Below, piece by piece: positions 23,401 to 32,507 of a DNA stretch of 64,000 bases. Source of the stretch: Phialocephala subalpina (taxonomy: Eukaryota; Ascomycota; Leotiomycetes; Helotiales; Mollisiaceae). The notes under the pieces are model-generated. The model was not told the DNA's origin, searched no databases, and saw nothing but the letters and a program-made list of their open reading frames with translations. Position 1 is the stretch's first letter. Each line of letters begins with the position of its first letter. The position numbers and the translations under genes were made by a program. The stretch is from the NCBI GenBank assembly GCA_900073065.1, contig FJOG01000008.1, forward strand, positions 24,908-88,907, given 5' to 3'.

Positions 23401-23933
23401 CTTATGGTCCATAGTCTCCACTCGCTGCAATGAAGAGCTAATTATCTGTCAGCTCTCTAATGACGGCGACAAGAGGATTGGAAGTCAATATACCATCCAG
23501 CTGAGGCAAGGATCAAATTAAGCTTGCCATTCTGACATTGCAATTTTGCTCGAAGTGCGTCAATTTTGGGCATCTCCAAAGCGAACTTAGTCTTATCAAA
23601 GGCAGATTTGATTCTAGCTAGGGTTCCAGCCTTGCGATCAGTGAAATCAAATGCTCTTGCGGTCTTCTCCAAGTCACCGAGAAGGTCTGTCGTCTCTTGC
23701 AGGACCAAATTGACCAACTTGACCTTTTCCTGGCCACTACGAGCCAAGATTGTGTCCTTGTCATTGACCTCTATAACCAGGAGGTCAATAGATGTCTTCA
23801 AGGCTGCCACCTCATTCTGAAGGCTTGAAAGCTCTCTTGTTGCGTGTCGAGCTACTTGAATGATATCTTTGTAAATTCGGCCAGCAAACTCCCCTGCGGC
23901 GATGAAATCGCCGACGCTGAAGCCGAAACTCAT
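20428..23933 (-). CDS. large ankyrin-type protein with Helo-like N-terminal domain
   Basis: Seen: three exons, 23933-23494, 23437-22116 and 21977-20428, give about 1,103 residues. The N-terminus MSFGFSVGDFIAAGEFAGRI plus the following helices (RELSSLQNEVAALKTSIDLL) is the pattern of Helo-like/PigL_N domains found at the head of fungal STAND and ankyrin proteins. The middle is an unknown mixed domain (GRRWFSYGFDEWVRAGRWWL). The C-terminal half has ankyrin-like units, e.g. SPLHYAATFSSPHIVQMLLD and PLMTALHCPNFPVAKMLFDA. No P-loop is visible. Known: this architecture is linked to heterokaryon incompatibility and self/non-self responses in fungi. That role here is inference. The second junction (acceptor at 21978) is chosen only by frame and is the weakest point. 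Confidence 0.72.
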
Positions 23934-24041
23934 ATTCGTCGCAATTCGAAGGAATGGAGATAGATAACGGTGAAGGGTGAAAGTCGGATTTGTTTCAGCA
24001 TTTCAGGCAGCCTACCATCGCTTAGCGATACCAATAGATGA

Positions 24042-25325
24042 TTGCGAGGTGGATGCGAAGGGCGCACTATAGCGGCCAAAAGCGACGTTTTAAATGCCAC
24101 GAACGCCGACGGCTCAAAGAAGTACCTTAACTTCACCCTCAGCATAACCTCCTTCCCCACGAAGATCCTGTTCAACACCACGGGCAAGCTCAGTGCCAAG
24201 CCGCGAGCCATCGGTGTTGAGTGCCTGTTCGGCCAGAGCATGTATGCCGCAGATCCTCGCTACAACGCCAGCAACCCAGGAAAGAAGATGCAAGCATTCG
24301 CCAGGAACAAAGTCATCGTCGCCAGTGGTACATTCAATACACCACAACTCCTAAAACTCAGCGGCATCAGACCAAAAGCAGAACTCACAAAGTTCAATAT
24401 CTCCGTCCTCGTCGACCCCAGGTGTGGGAAACCAGAGTAGGTCAAATTTCGCATTTCCTTTGAAGAGACATTCAGAGCCGAGCTTTTCGAGAGCACTGCG
24501 GACTCACCTCCTCTCGGCTCCTCGACTCCGCAAGCCACACTTCAATTCGCATACTGATTCATCTATAGTGCAAGACAACACCAAATTCGGATCCATTGCC
24601 CAAGCCGCCACAGACTTCGGCGACATTTCCCAAGTCTGCACATACGGGGCATCAGGCGACCCCTGCCTCGCGGCCTGGCACCAAGGCAAAGGACCCTACA
24701 CCGACGGCCCACTCGATTCCCTAATGTACAAAACCTCCAACGCAGCCATGAACGAACGCGGCATCTTCTTTGGTATCCCAGGCGCGAACCCATTCCGTGG
24801 CTACTACCCCTCCGACACAGTCAACACGATCTACAACGACCCACCCAGCACCTTCGACTGGTCCATGATCAAATCCATCCCACTGGCCGTCTCGGCCCCT
24901 GAATCTCGTCACTTCGAACCCCCGCGATGTTCCCGACGTCAAATTCCGCTTCTTTGAAGACGCAGACGCAGATAAAGACATCTCCGCCATCGCCGAAGCC
25001 GTCAAATTCAGACGCAAAATCTTCAACAATCTACCGAAAGAAATGCAGCCGTGGAAAGAAGTGCTTCCTTGTGACGGCACCACGACCTGTGATATGAAGA
25101 CGGTGATTAAGGAGCAGGCGTGGAGTCATCACGCTACGAGCTCTGCACAGATTGGAGCGGATAATGATCCGATGGCTGTACTTGATGGTAAGTTTAAGGT
25201 GCGCGGAGTGAGTGGGTTTGAGGGTTGTGGATGCGAGTGCGTTTCCGAGGACACCGGGTGGTTTTCCTGTTATTCCGACGTTCATGTTGGGGATGAAGGC
25301 TAGTGAGAGTATATTAAAGTGGGTG
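24042..25325 (+). pseudogene. GMC oxidoreductase remnant, 5'-truncated and frameshifted
   Basis: Recognisable GMC pieces lie in at least three frames: NKVIVASGTFNTPQLLKLSG (about 24310-24370), FGSIAQAATDFGDISQVCTY (24590-24650), VPDVKFRFFEDADADKDISA (about 24930-24990), EQAWSHHATSSAQIGADNDP (25112-25172, the catalytic-His region), then in a shifted frame VVDASAFP and PVIPTFMLGMKASESIL (25220-25320). The dinucleotide-binding GxGxxG N-terminal third is missing. The remnant begins right at the 5' end of the ankyrin gene, as after a rearrangement. It is not an obvious recent copy of the intact GMC gene at 44.5 kb (different motifs around the active site). Presumed non-functional. Confidence 0.75.
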
Positions 25326-25489
25326 ATGGAGGCTTAGATGTGAGCGCCACATCCGGGTGAGGGGCTTTAAGTCTGGGCCCTCTGTCATCTGGTTGGAGTA
25401 GGAGATTTCCCCTTGTTCTTCCCTTCCAAAAGTCACCTGGACATACATCTTCACTTCTCAAGCAGTATATATGACAAATGCACATACAT

Positions 25490-26737
25490 TCAGGCTTTCC
25501 TTTCTCCCTCCCCGCCCCCCTTCTTATCTTCCTTTGCTTTCTCCTCCTTCTCTTTCTGCGCTTTCATCTCGTGCTCATGCTTTAATAACTCTTTGATCCC
25601 TTCACTCGGCGGTATCTGCCTCACCCCCTCCGGCTTTTTCATCTATTTGACAACTTCATCAGCAATCCAAATCACGTCAATCTCGTCTGCAGTGGGGTTC
25701 TACTCACCACAACCCATTTATCAATATCCACGCCCTCCCTCTTCCTCCACTCCACCAACGCATCAAAATCCCTACACTGATGATTGATATTAAAATCCGG
25801 AAACGGATACCCCTGAGTCTCCATCCAATTCAAGGTATAGAGGTCGGTGTTACTAGTACACATCAAATTCTGCGCCAACACATCCACACAATGATTCAAA
25901 TGCACAAACCAGAGATCCGGATGACGTATTGTATCCGTCGAATAATTGTAATACTCAGGGTAGATTAGTTTAAGAAGTTGGTTTAGGCAATGCATTTGAT
26001 GAAAAACGTCAACTTGCGCCATATAGGCATCCCCTCCTAATCCCCAATACCCGTCATCAAATTTGGCGACGATTCCGGGGTCTTTCCCTAGTTTTAAGAC
26101 GTCTTCTCGCGAAATTGGGATGGTGCGAAGGAGTTCTAGGTCATCCCACCAGGCGTCCGTCTCGGGGTTTGGGTGTTGGCAGGCGTAATGTGGGGAGGGG
26201 CCCGGGTAAAGGGCTGCATTCATGAGCTTGACCGAGGTTTTGATGTCTAGGCGGTCGAGTATGGGCGCTGGAGGCAGGAGTGAGTGAGGGAAGGGAGATT
26301 TGGAGGAGATTGGGACGGGGTAGAGGGAAGGGGGAGAGGGACGAACAGTAGAACGAGGTTGCTTTCAAGAGGGCGTTTCGGCCGTGTGGAGCGTTGAGAA
26401 ACCATGTTAGGAAGAGTGTTATCGAGGTAATGAAGAAGATTGCGTTCAGGATGGGGAGGAGGATGAAGTGCTGCTGATATTTTCGTGGGATAGATTCATG
26501 TTTTGCGGTAGGGTGGTAAGGTTGTTGCAGAGATTCTGAGAATGAGTTGTCTTGATGGAGGGGTTTTGATTCTTGGTCATCAAGAGCTTGGTATTTTTGA
26601 GATTTTGAGAACCATATCTTGGAAACTCTTAGGCGTAAAGATGGTTTAGAGAGAGACCGAGAGGAGGAGAGACATTGAGATGTTGGTCTACTGCACGAAG
26701 TCGCGGTCACGTTGATGGAGCTCCAGATGAAAAGCAA
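25490..26737 (-). CDS. UstYa-family (DUF3328) oxidase-like protein
   Basis: Seen: exons about 26737-26347, 26267-25708 and 25642-25490. The N-terminal cytosolic part (KYQALDDQESKPLHQD) precedes one membrane helix, FILLPILNAIFFITSITLFL, then YSP-I-LDRLDIKTSVKLMN. The domain carries both family motifs: HQMHC in DVFHQMHCLNQLLKLIYPEY and HLNHC in WFVHLNHCVDVLAQNLMCTS. The C-terminal exon is Lys/Glu-rich (KEKEEKAKEDKKGGG). Known: UstYa/UstYb-type proteins catalyse oxidative cyclisation or hydroxylation of fungal RiPPs (ustiloxin, phomopsin, asperipin, cyclochlorotine). It lies 1.1 kb from a repeat-peptide gene on the other strand, the classic arrangement. Odd: I find no in-frame ATG ahead of the membrane helix, so either a short upstream exon is missing from my model or the start is damaged. 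Confidence 0.8.
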
Positions 26738-27874
26738 GTAGGAGATGACCTTCGGCGTCTCGCAGTCACCACCCTATCATTTCCTTAAAAGATCAACAAA
26801 TGTGGAACATCTTGCGAGGAAGGGTGCGAGTCCTTCGACATGTAGACCTTCCATTTTAGTCTTGGTCGGGGAAGAGTAGTCTGTCACGAGCAACACTACG
26901 CGAAAAGGGGGAATAAAATTGAGCATCAATAAGTATAGCGTGAGGGAACCGAGACCGGAGGAGTTGTAGTCGGTTCGCGATATCATGCTGGAGGGGCAGG
27001 TGCAGACCAGATAATGGATGATCGGCAGTTGGAATTAATCCGAACCAAAAATCGTACCTGCCTCGGAATGCAAATATATGCAGGTTTGCTGCACGAGTGC
27101 TGATTGACAGCCGGAAGCTTCGGTTTGAATAAGTTTTGATCGCACCTTCTGATTTGAGAATGATAAATGTCAGAAGGATACAAGTGAAAGGTGCATGAGG
27201 TGGGGTAATGGAGACACTGTAGGTTCCTCATTCTTGACCAACGCTAGAAATTGTCCAAGGAGATGATATGTTACAGAGAGAAAAAGTCGAATTGCGGTGT
27301 AAAAGGGTAATTTAGGGGAGAGGGTAGCTACTTCATGCTGAATCACCGTATCGCGAAGTTTTATTCGAACTTTGGTGGGGTCATCCGTCGATCATTCCCG
27401 ATGGCGTGGGCAATCAAGCTTTCAGCCACCCGCCTGGGCGACTTGTACGCTAGTTTCTGCGTGACGCCAAAGACAATGGCGTATCATTCGTCCGCTCGGT
27501 ATAAAGCGCCGTTCAAAAATCCACACCACCGCTTTCGTAGGGAGAGATCTTCAAGTTAATCGCCGGCATCTGCATCCTTCTCCCGATGGCAACCCATCAA
27601 CATGACTTCTTCAAGGTTTGGGCGCTTTCGAGGCCAGACTTGTGATACACTAGACGATTTTGATGACATTCGGGTGCAGATTCGTCATATAGCTTCGTAT
27701 AGCAGGCGGAAGAGGCCCTCAATAGAAAAGAGAGCGACAAATTCGAGCTCCATTCAAAGCGTATAAGTCATTACCACACCATATATTTTAACCGGAAGCC
27801 ATCTTCAATTCGCCATTAACTCCTCAGATAGCACCTGATACCAATCGTCCACCATTCTTCCTAACATCAATATC
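26738..27874. other. region between UstYa gene and peptide gene; nothing clear
   Basis: Probable shared divergent promoter region, plus unassigned sequence. Short frames on both strands (e.g. 26983-27231 minus, 27335-27559 plus) have no signal peptide or domain. A missing first exon of the UstYa gene could lie here. Confidence 0.4.
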
Positions 27875-28195
27875 ATGAAGTTCCAAATCCAAATTTTGGG
27901 TCTCCTTGCAGCCCTTCCATGCATCCTATCCGCCCCGGCAGCTGCACCAGAAGGTAAGTCTTCTTCTGTCGAAATAAGCAAGAGCATCACTGACAACTGT
28001 AGCCAACGTTGCGCGTGCACCGGAAGGTGATGATACCTTATATGAACCACTCGACTATGTCTACGTAAGACCTCAGCCATCTTTCAGTCGCACACTTTCG
28101 TGCCGTCAAGGAACGTACCTGAAGACGACAATACTTTGTACGAGCCATTAGATTATGTCTATGAAGGCAAAACATCGAATGTCAAGCGCGAGTAA
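27875..28195 (+). CDS. candidate RiPP precursor: signal peptide plus two Tyr-rich repeats
   Basis: Seen: exon 27875-27953 encodes a clear secretion signal (MKFQIQILGLLAALPCILSA, then PAAAPE). After a 49-bp GTAAGT...CTGTAG intron, exon 2 from 28003 encodes repeat 1, with GDDTLYEPLDYVY ending at 28064. A second DNA copy at 28112-28195 encodes DDNTLYEPLDYVYEG followed by a dibasic KR two codons before its stop. Ten residues, TLYEPLDYVY, are identical in both. Repeat 2 is one frame away from repeat 1. I find no credible intron that joins them (the in-phase option would be 23 bp; the 46-bp option ends in a stop). Known: dikaritin/KEP precursors are short secreted repeats cut by Kex2 and cyclised through Tyr by UstY proteins. 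Assignment is inference from architecture and neighbourhood. Present functional state is uncertain. Confidence 0.55.
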
Positions 28196-29332
28196 GGATA
28201 TTCTCTTGGCAAGGCGGGTCAAGCGAGGGGGTGAAATAGGGGCTCGCTTAGGAGAACTGCAATGCATGAACATCGAGACGAAGAACTTTGCTATGGTATT
28301 TTTCCGGGATTTCTAGTGCTCGTTTTGCGTAGTCTTGAGTTGCGAATCGTTGCTGCGCACCTTCTCTTGCTCAATCCTGCTTTGCATCTAAACACAAAGG
28401 CAAGTGTGCTGTTCAGCAAATCGATCCCCAAGCTCAACGGGTACTCAAGGACACGGGCTAGGTTACGATACTACATATAACACTCTGACAAGAAGATCAG
28501 TCATTGGTTGTCTTTCCTTTGAAACTCTGCGCCGAGAAAGTCCGGGCGAGGCTAGGGAGCAACGTGATGTCTACCAAAGCGGAATGCTTAGAGGCTCCGC
28601 CCCGCTCCGCCCATCTTTCCGTGTCATATGCATTAAAAGTCTCATTCAACAGAAGACTTGCAATATCTTAGTTGCGCATCGAGCTGAGAACCTCTACTAT
28701 TTGGCAAGGCTGAGGCGAGGCTAAAGCTGGCAAGAACCCGGTTTCGTTGGCCTCACGTGATCGGACCCTCCCGCTCCATGACGCCGGGACGCCCATGATC
28801 TAGTGATGACTGGTATATGTCACCCGAAAGAAATTTCGAACACCTTACAAAATCTGACACAACTTCCCAACTCGACAAGCTTTCTAATTGAGACAAAACT
28901 CCCCAAGGCGTTTCTCAACCAATATTTCTCTAGTAAGTGTAGCCCAGCACTCTTTTCTACGGTAATTTCGGCGTTTTAGTTATTGCTTATCCTTACGATT
29001 CATCTGGAGATTGTCTGGGGACCGCTCAATCCACTCCTGCAGGGTTACACGATATGCTTCATTGAGAGATGTGGCTGAGTCTCGTGATACAAGGCAGCCA
29101 GTGGCTGAGGTGCAGCATGCAGGCCACATTGAGGCTCACGTTACACGATCGTGTTTGTTTCTCCAGCCTTGTCTCACAATTTCGCCGTAGGCAACAACTT
29201 CATTATTCCTTTACATGTTCAACTTATTATTGGCAACTTCTACATGTATACGATTGCTTACTCCTCGGACTCGAAGTAACAAAGCCCCACTTGCCTACTT
29301 TTAGACTTATTTCGGTCCCTCTCTGTGACAGA
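28196..29332. other. intergenic; nothing clear
   Basis: Flank of the peptide gene and upstream region of BTB copy 5. Some GC-rich words repeat (GAGGCGAGGCTAAAGC, GGGCGAGGCTAGGGAGC) without a clear unit. No supported gene. Confidence 0.4.
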
Positions 29333-30792
29333 ATGGCTTTCTTCAGCTCCGGCTCCAACCTTCCAGTCATCACTCCATCGGCAGCTGAGAAAGCAAGCAA
29401 TTCCTCTCCGAATCCCATCGCGCCAGAAAGCCATATGGCAGAGGCTCTATCCTCGTGAGTCCAAACCCTAATCTCATGTTTTGTATATGCTAACTTGAAC
29501 TTCAAAGCATTTTTGCCAGTGGCAAGTACTCTGTATGTGAGATGCCATTGATTAATAACCCCCTTTCTGATTTGAAGTAGGATCTTGTTGTCAAGTGTAA
29601 AGGTCAACAATGGCAAGTGCACAAAGCTGTTGTGTGCATGCTATCGAAGCCTATTGGTGCAGCTTTTGATCGGGGTTTCATGGTGAGTGGAAAGCTCTAC
29701 TGCGAGGAATCTGTGAGCTATTCTGACGGGACTAAGGAAGCTAGCACGGGTGAGATTGACTTAGAAGATGACGATCCCAGAATCGTTCAGTTGATGTTGG
29801 AATACATGTACAAAGGCAACTTGAACATTCAAATACCAATTGCAAGGATGTCGCCTCCCGCCCATACTGTGGAAGGAAACGCCTCTCAATACGGGTTTCC
29901 GCCGGCACAACAATCGACGGTACTTCAACCACTTTCTGGAACCACTACCTTCCCAAACTTGATGGCATACCAGATGAGGATCAATAACCCTTCGAATATA
30001 TATTCAAACCCTAGTTCCATGACATCGGTATACCAGCCTTACAGTTATATGGCGTACCCGCCACCTTACACTTCTGCATCAACGATGATGATGTACCCGA
30101 CGCCTGTCAACGCTATTTCGAGTTCACACACGGGTTCTGCGACTGTGGGACTTGTACAGCCGAATGCCGCAAATAACGCTCTCGGCTCACCCTCGAATCC
30201 AATCGTTGTAGGCAACACCAGCTTGAATGACATATCCAATGGAAATGTTCGTCTTGGACCAGCCTCCTCCCCTGCCGCACAGCCTTCTACGGATGACTTG
30301 TCTAGAGGTCTGATTACGGCCGCAGAGGTGTACATTTTAGCGGACAAATATGATGTTCAAGGCCTGAAAGTGCTTGCGTGCGACAAGTACAAGGCCCTAT
30401 GTGAATACTACTGGAACAATGAGCACTTTATCGAAAGTTTAAGCATAATCTTCGATAACACACCAGATACCAACGAGACAGACATACTTCGAGTAGTTAC
30501 ACTCGATACAGCCTCCCTACATACGAAAGAGCTGCTTAGAAAGGAGACCTTCCAGGAGCTATGCCAATGTCGTGGGGACATTGCAACTGCAGTTCTTATG
30601 GCATCTGTCGAGATACCGTCTTCGCCGAGCAACAATAATGGAAGGAGTTTCTCGAGTGGAGATGGAGCGATGGGATCTGGGTCGGTAACTCACTTCTTCT
30701 GCCCCGTGGATGCTTCCCACAACTTTCAGATCTGGGCAATGCCAGACCAGTATTACTGTCATCAATGCGGGGTTATTCGAAGGTTGAATTGA
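29333..30792 (+). CDS. BTB/POZ protein with large insertion and C-terminal Cys pairs, copy 5
   Basis: Seen: exons 29333-29454, 29508-29532, 29581-29682 and 29737-30792 give 434 residues. The BTB core is SGKYSDLVVKCKGQQWQVHK, AVVCMLSKPIGAAFDRGFM, then EASTGEIDLEDDDPRIVQLM and LEYMYKGN. There follows an insertion of roughly 165 residues rich in Pro, Tyr, Ser and Met (e.g. YQPYSYMAYPPPYTSASTMM). The domain then resumes at LITAAEVYILADKYDVQGLK. The last 35 residues contain CPVD and CHQC, a likely zinc ribbon as in copy 2. Intron sites equal those of copy 2. Role unknown. The insertion looks disordered and could be a self-association or interaction segment (inference). Confidence 0.85.
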
Positions 30793-31009
30793 AAGTGATG
30801 GAATGAAGGTTCGAACCGTTCGGGAGTCGGAAAATTGTATAACGGTTGAAATTATTTTTCGTTCCATTCCCTTCGGAATGTTGGGTCTTATCTAAGACTA
30901 CAAGCACTCTGGACCCAGACACTCTCTAAATTGACAGACCTTTCTCTTTGACGTAATAAAGGAAACTGAATAACTTCACGCGGCTGGTTTCAGCAATCGG
31001 TACAGTACA

Positions 31010-31555
31010 ATGCGCCAATCAACTGAAATCCCAATGGCCAGAAGTTCAGGCCTCTTCTTGGCTCTATTATTTGTTGCGATTCGCGCTCTTTCCCCAGAAT
31101 TGCGCGCATCAAAAGTCGACGGCCTGCGCTCCAAAGTTCCCCCAGCTCGTCTAGTATCCGCCCAATCCCAAGCTCTACGACAACGAATACCATTTCTCCA
31201 AACATGCCTAGCTTATCGACTTCTCATACCATATCAAGTTCCACTACAAGGAGTATTAATTATCAAATCACCTCTCTTTCTTCCGGGTTCAGCACACTAT
31301 CGAGCGTTACGAGAGTGAGCACAATACCTCGAAGTATACAAGTCTCTACTTCCAGCGCATCAACGGCTTATATTAGTACAAGCACAGCCAACTTAAATAC
31401 ACCTATATCGTCGAGTTTCCATACACCATCGAGCCCTTCGGGAAAGAGTACAACATCTCAAAATACGCTTCTTTCGTCGGCTTCCTCCACAGTAACAGCA
31501 AATCTCACATGGAAATTTTCTCGTGGCATTTTCCATTTCCGTCTCTGCACTTGAG
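31010..31555 (+). pseudogene. Ser/Thr-rich secreted-protein remnant
   Basis: A hydrophobic start (MARSSGLFLALLFVAIRALS) at 31034 resembles a signal peptide. The strongly Ser/Thr-rich stretch that would follow (e.g. SSASTAYISTSTANLNTPIS) is in another frame, 31204-31554, and stops abruptly. This could be a broken mucin-like wall protein related to the larger remnant at 40.5-43 kb, or one gene with an unrecognised intron. I prefer the broken reading because no good splice pair joins the two parts. Confidence 0.4.
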
Positions 31556-31713
31556 CTGCTGCTGCTTTAGCCTGAGCTATGGGTGATCAAGCTTGAGCCG
31601 AGGGTGAGCCTTCCTAAGCACGGCCTGAGCACATGCTAATTAAGTCTAAGCATACATCAAAGAGCTATTTTAGTATCCACTGGGGCTCATTTTGACTCCC
31701 TTGAGGCCCAGTT

Positions 31714-32507
31714 GTAAGAGTTGGGGCCATAGCTCGTGGACCCCCCTAAGCGAGAATATCAATATTTCAAAATTTTACAATTTCATGAACCTTTTATAAA
31801 AATTCTTCAATTTAAGCTCTCGTATAAAGAAGTAAAGAGTAATACTTAGGATTTAATTATATTTTCAGATTCATAATTTAAAATCGAAATTTAAATGAAT
31901 TTATATAAGAGTATTAAAATTATATTTTATATTATATTTAATTATAATTATTTTAATTAATTATTAATACTTTTGAGTCTTTATAAAGATATATTAATTT
32001 TTAAGTAAATATTTAGTATAAAATTAATTTTGACATTAAAATATAAATTTCTTATTTTATTATAAGCTTTTGAAAAGAGATTAAAAATTGAATTTTTAGT
32101 ATATTTCGCTTAAAAACTCTATTTTTATACTTGCTTAAAACTTTTATATTAATACAAAAAATAAATATTTTAATTTCAAATTTGGATATATATTAAAACT
32201 TTACTTATTATTTTATATCTTTTTTTAAAAAATAAGAAATTATTCATTATTCATTATAATAATCGGTTTCAAATAATATAAATCTTTAAAATTTTAATAT
32301 TTTCATATAAATTCGCTTAAATTTAAGCTTTGACTTATAAATTTGAAAATATAATTAAAGCTTATTTATTATTTTCTATTTCTTTATATTCATCTTTAAG
32401 TTTAAAAGGAACTATCAGAATTTGGAAGAGTTATAAAATATTGAAAACAAAAGGGTTTTTGATATTCTCGCTTAGGGGGGTCCACGAGCTGTGGCCCTAA
32501 CTCTTAC
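31714..32507. mobile_element. 794-bp inverted-repeat element, AT-rich core (Tc1/mariner-like MITE?)
   Basis: The left end at 31714-31763 (GTAAGAGTTGGGGCCATAGC, then TCGTGGACCCCCCTAAGCGA, GAATATCAA) and the reverse complement of 32459-32507 match over about 50 bp with only two or three differences. The core (31765-32450) is AT-rich without open frames, as expected after RIP. TA occurs at both ends just inside the first base (gTAagag...ctctTAc), compatible with a TA target duplication and a non-autonomous Tc1/mariner-type element. The family is inferred only from that. Confidence 0.8.

Noticed and set aside
27335..27559. 74-codon plus-strand frame near the peptide gene
   Set aside because: Considered as a second precursor; it has no signal peptide, repeats or dibasic sites.
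30806..30830. GGTTCGAACC resembling a tRNA B box
   Set aside because: No A box at the right distance upstream and no acceptor-stem pairing; it sits in the 3' flank of BTB copy 5.
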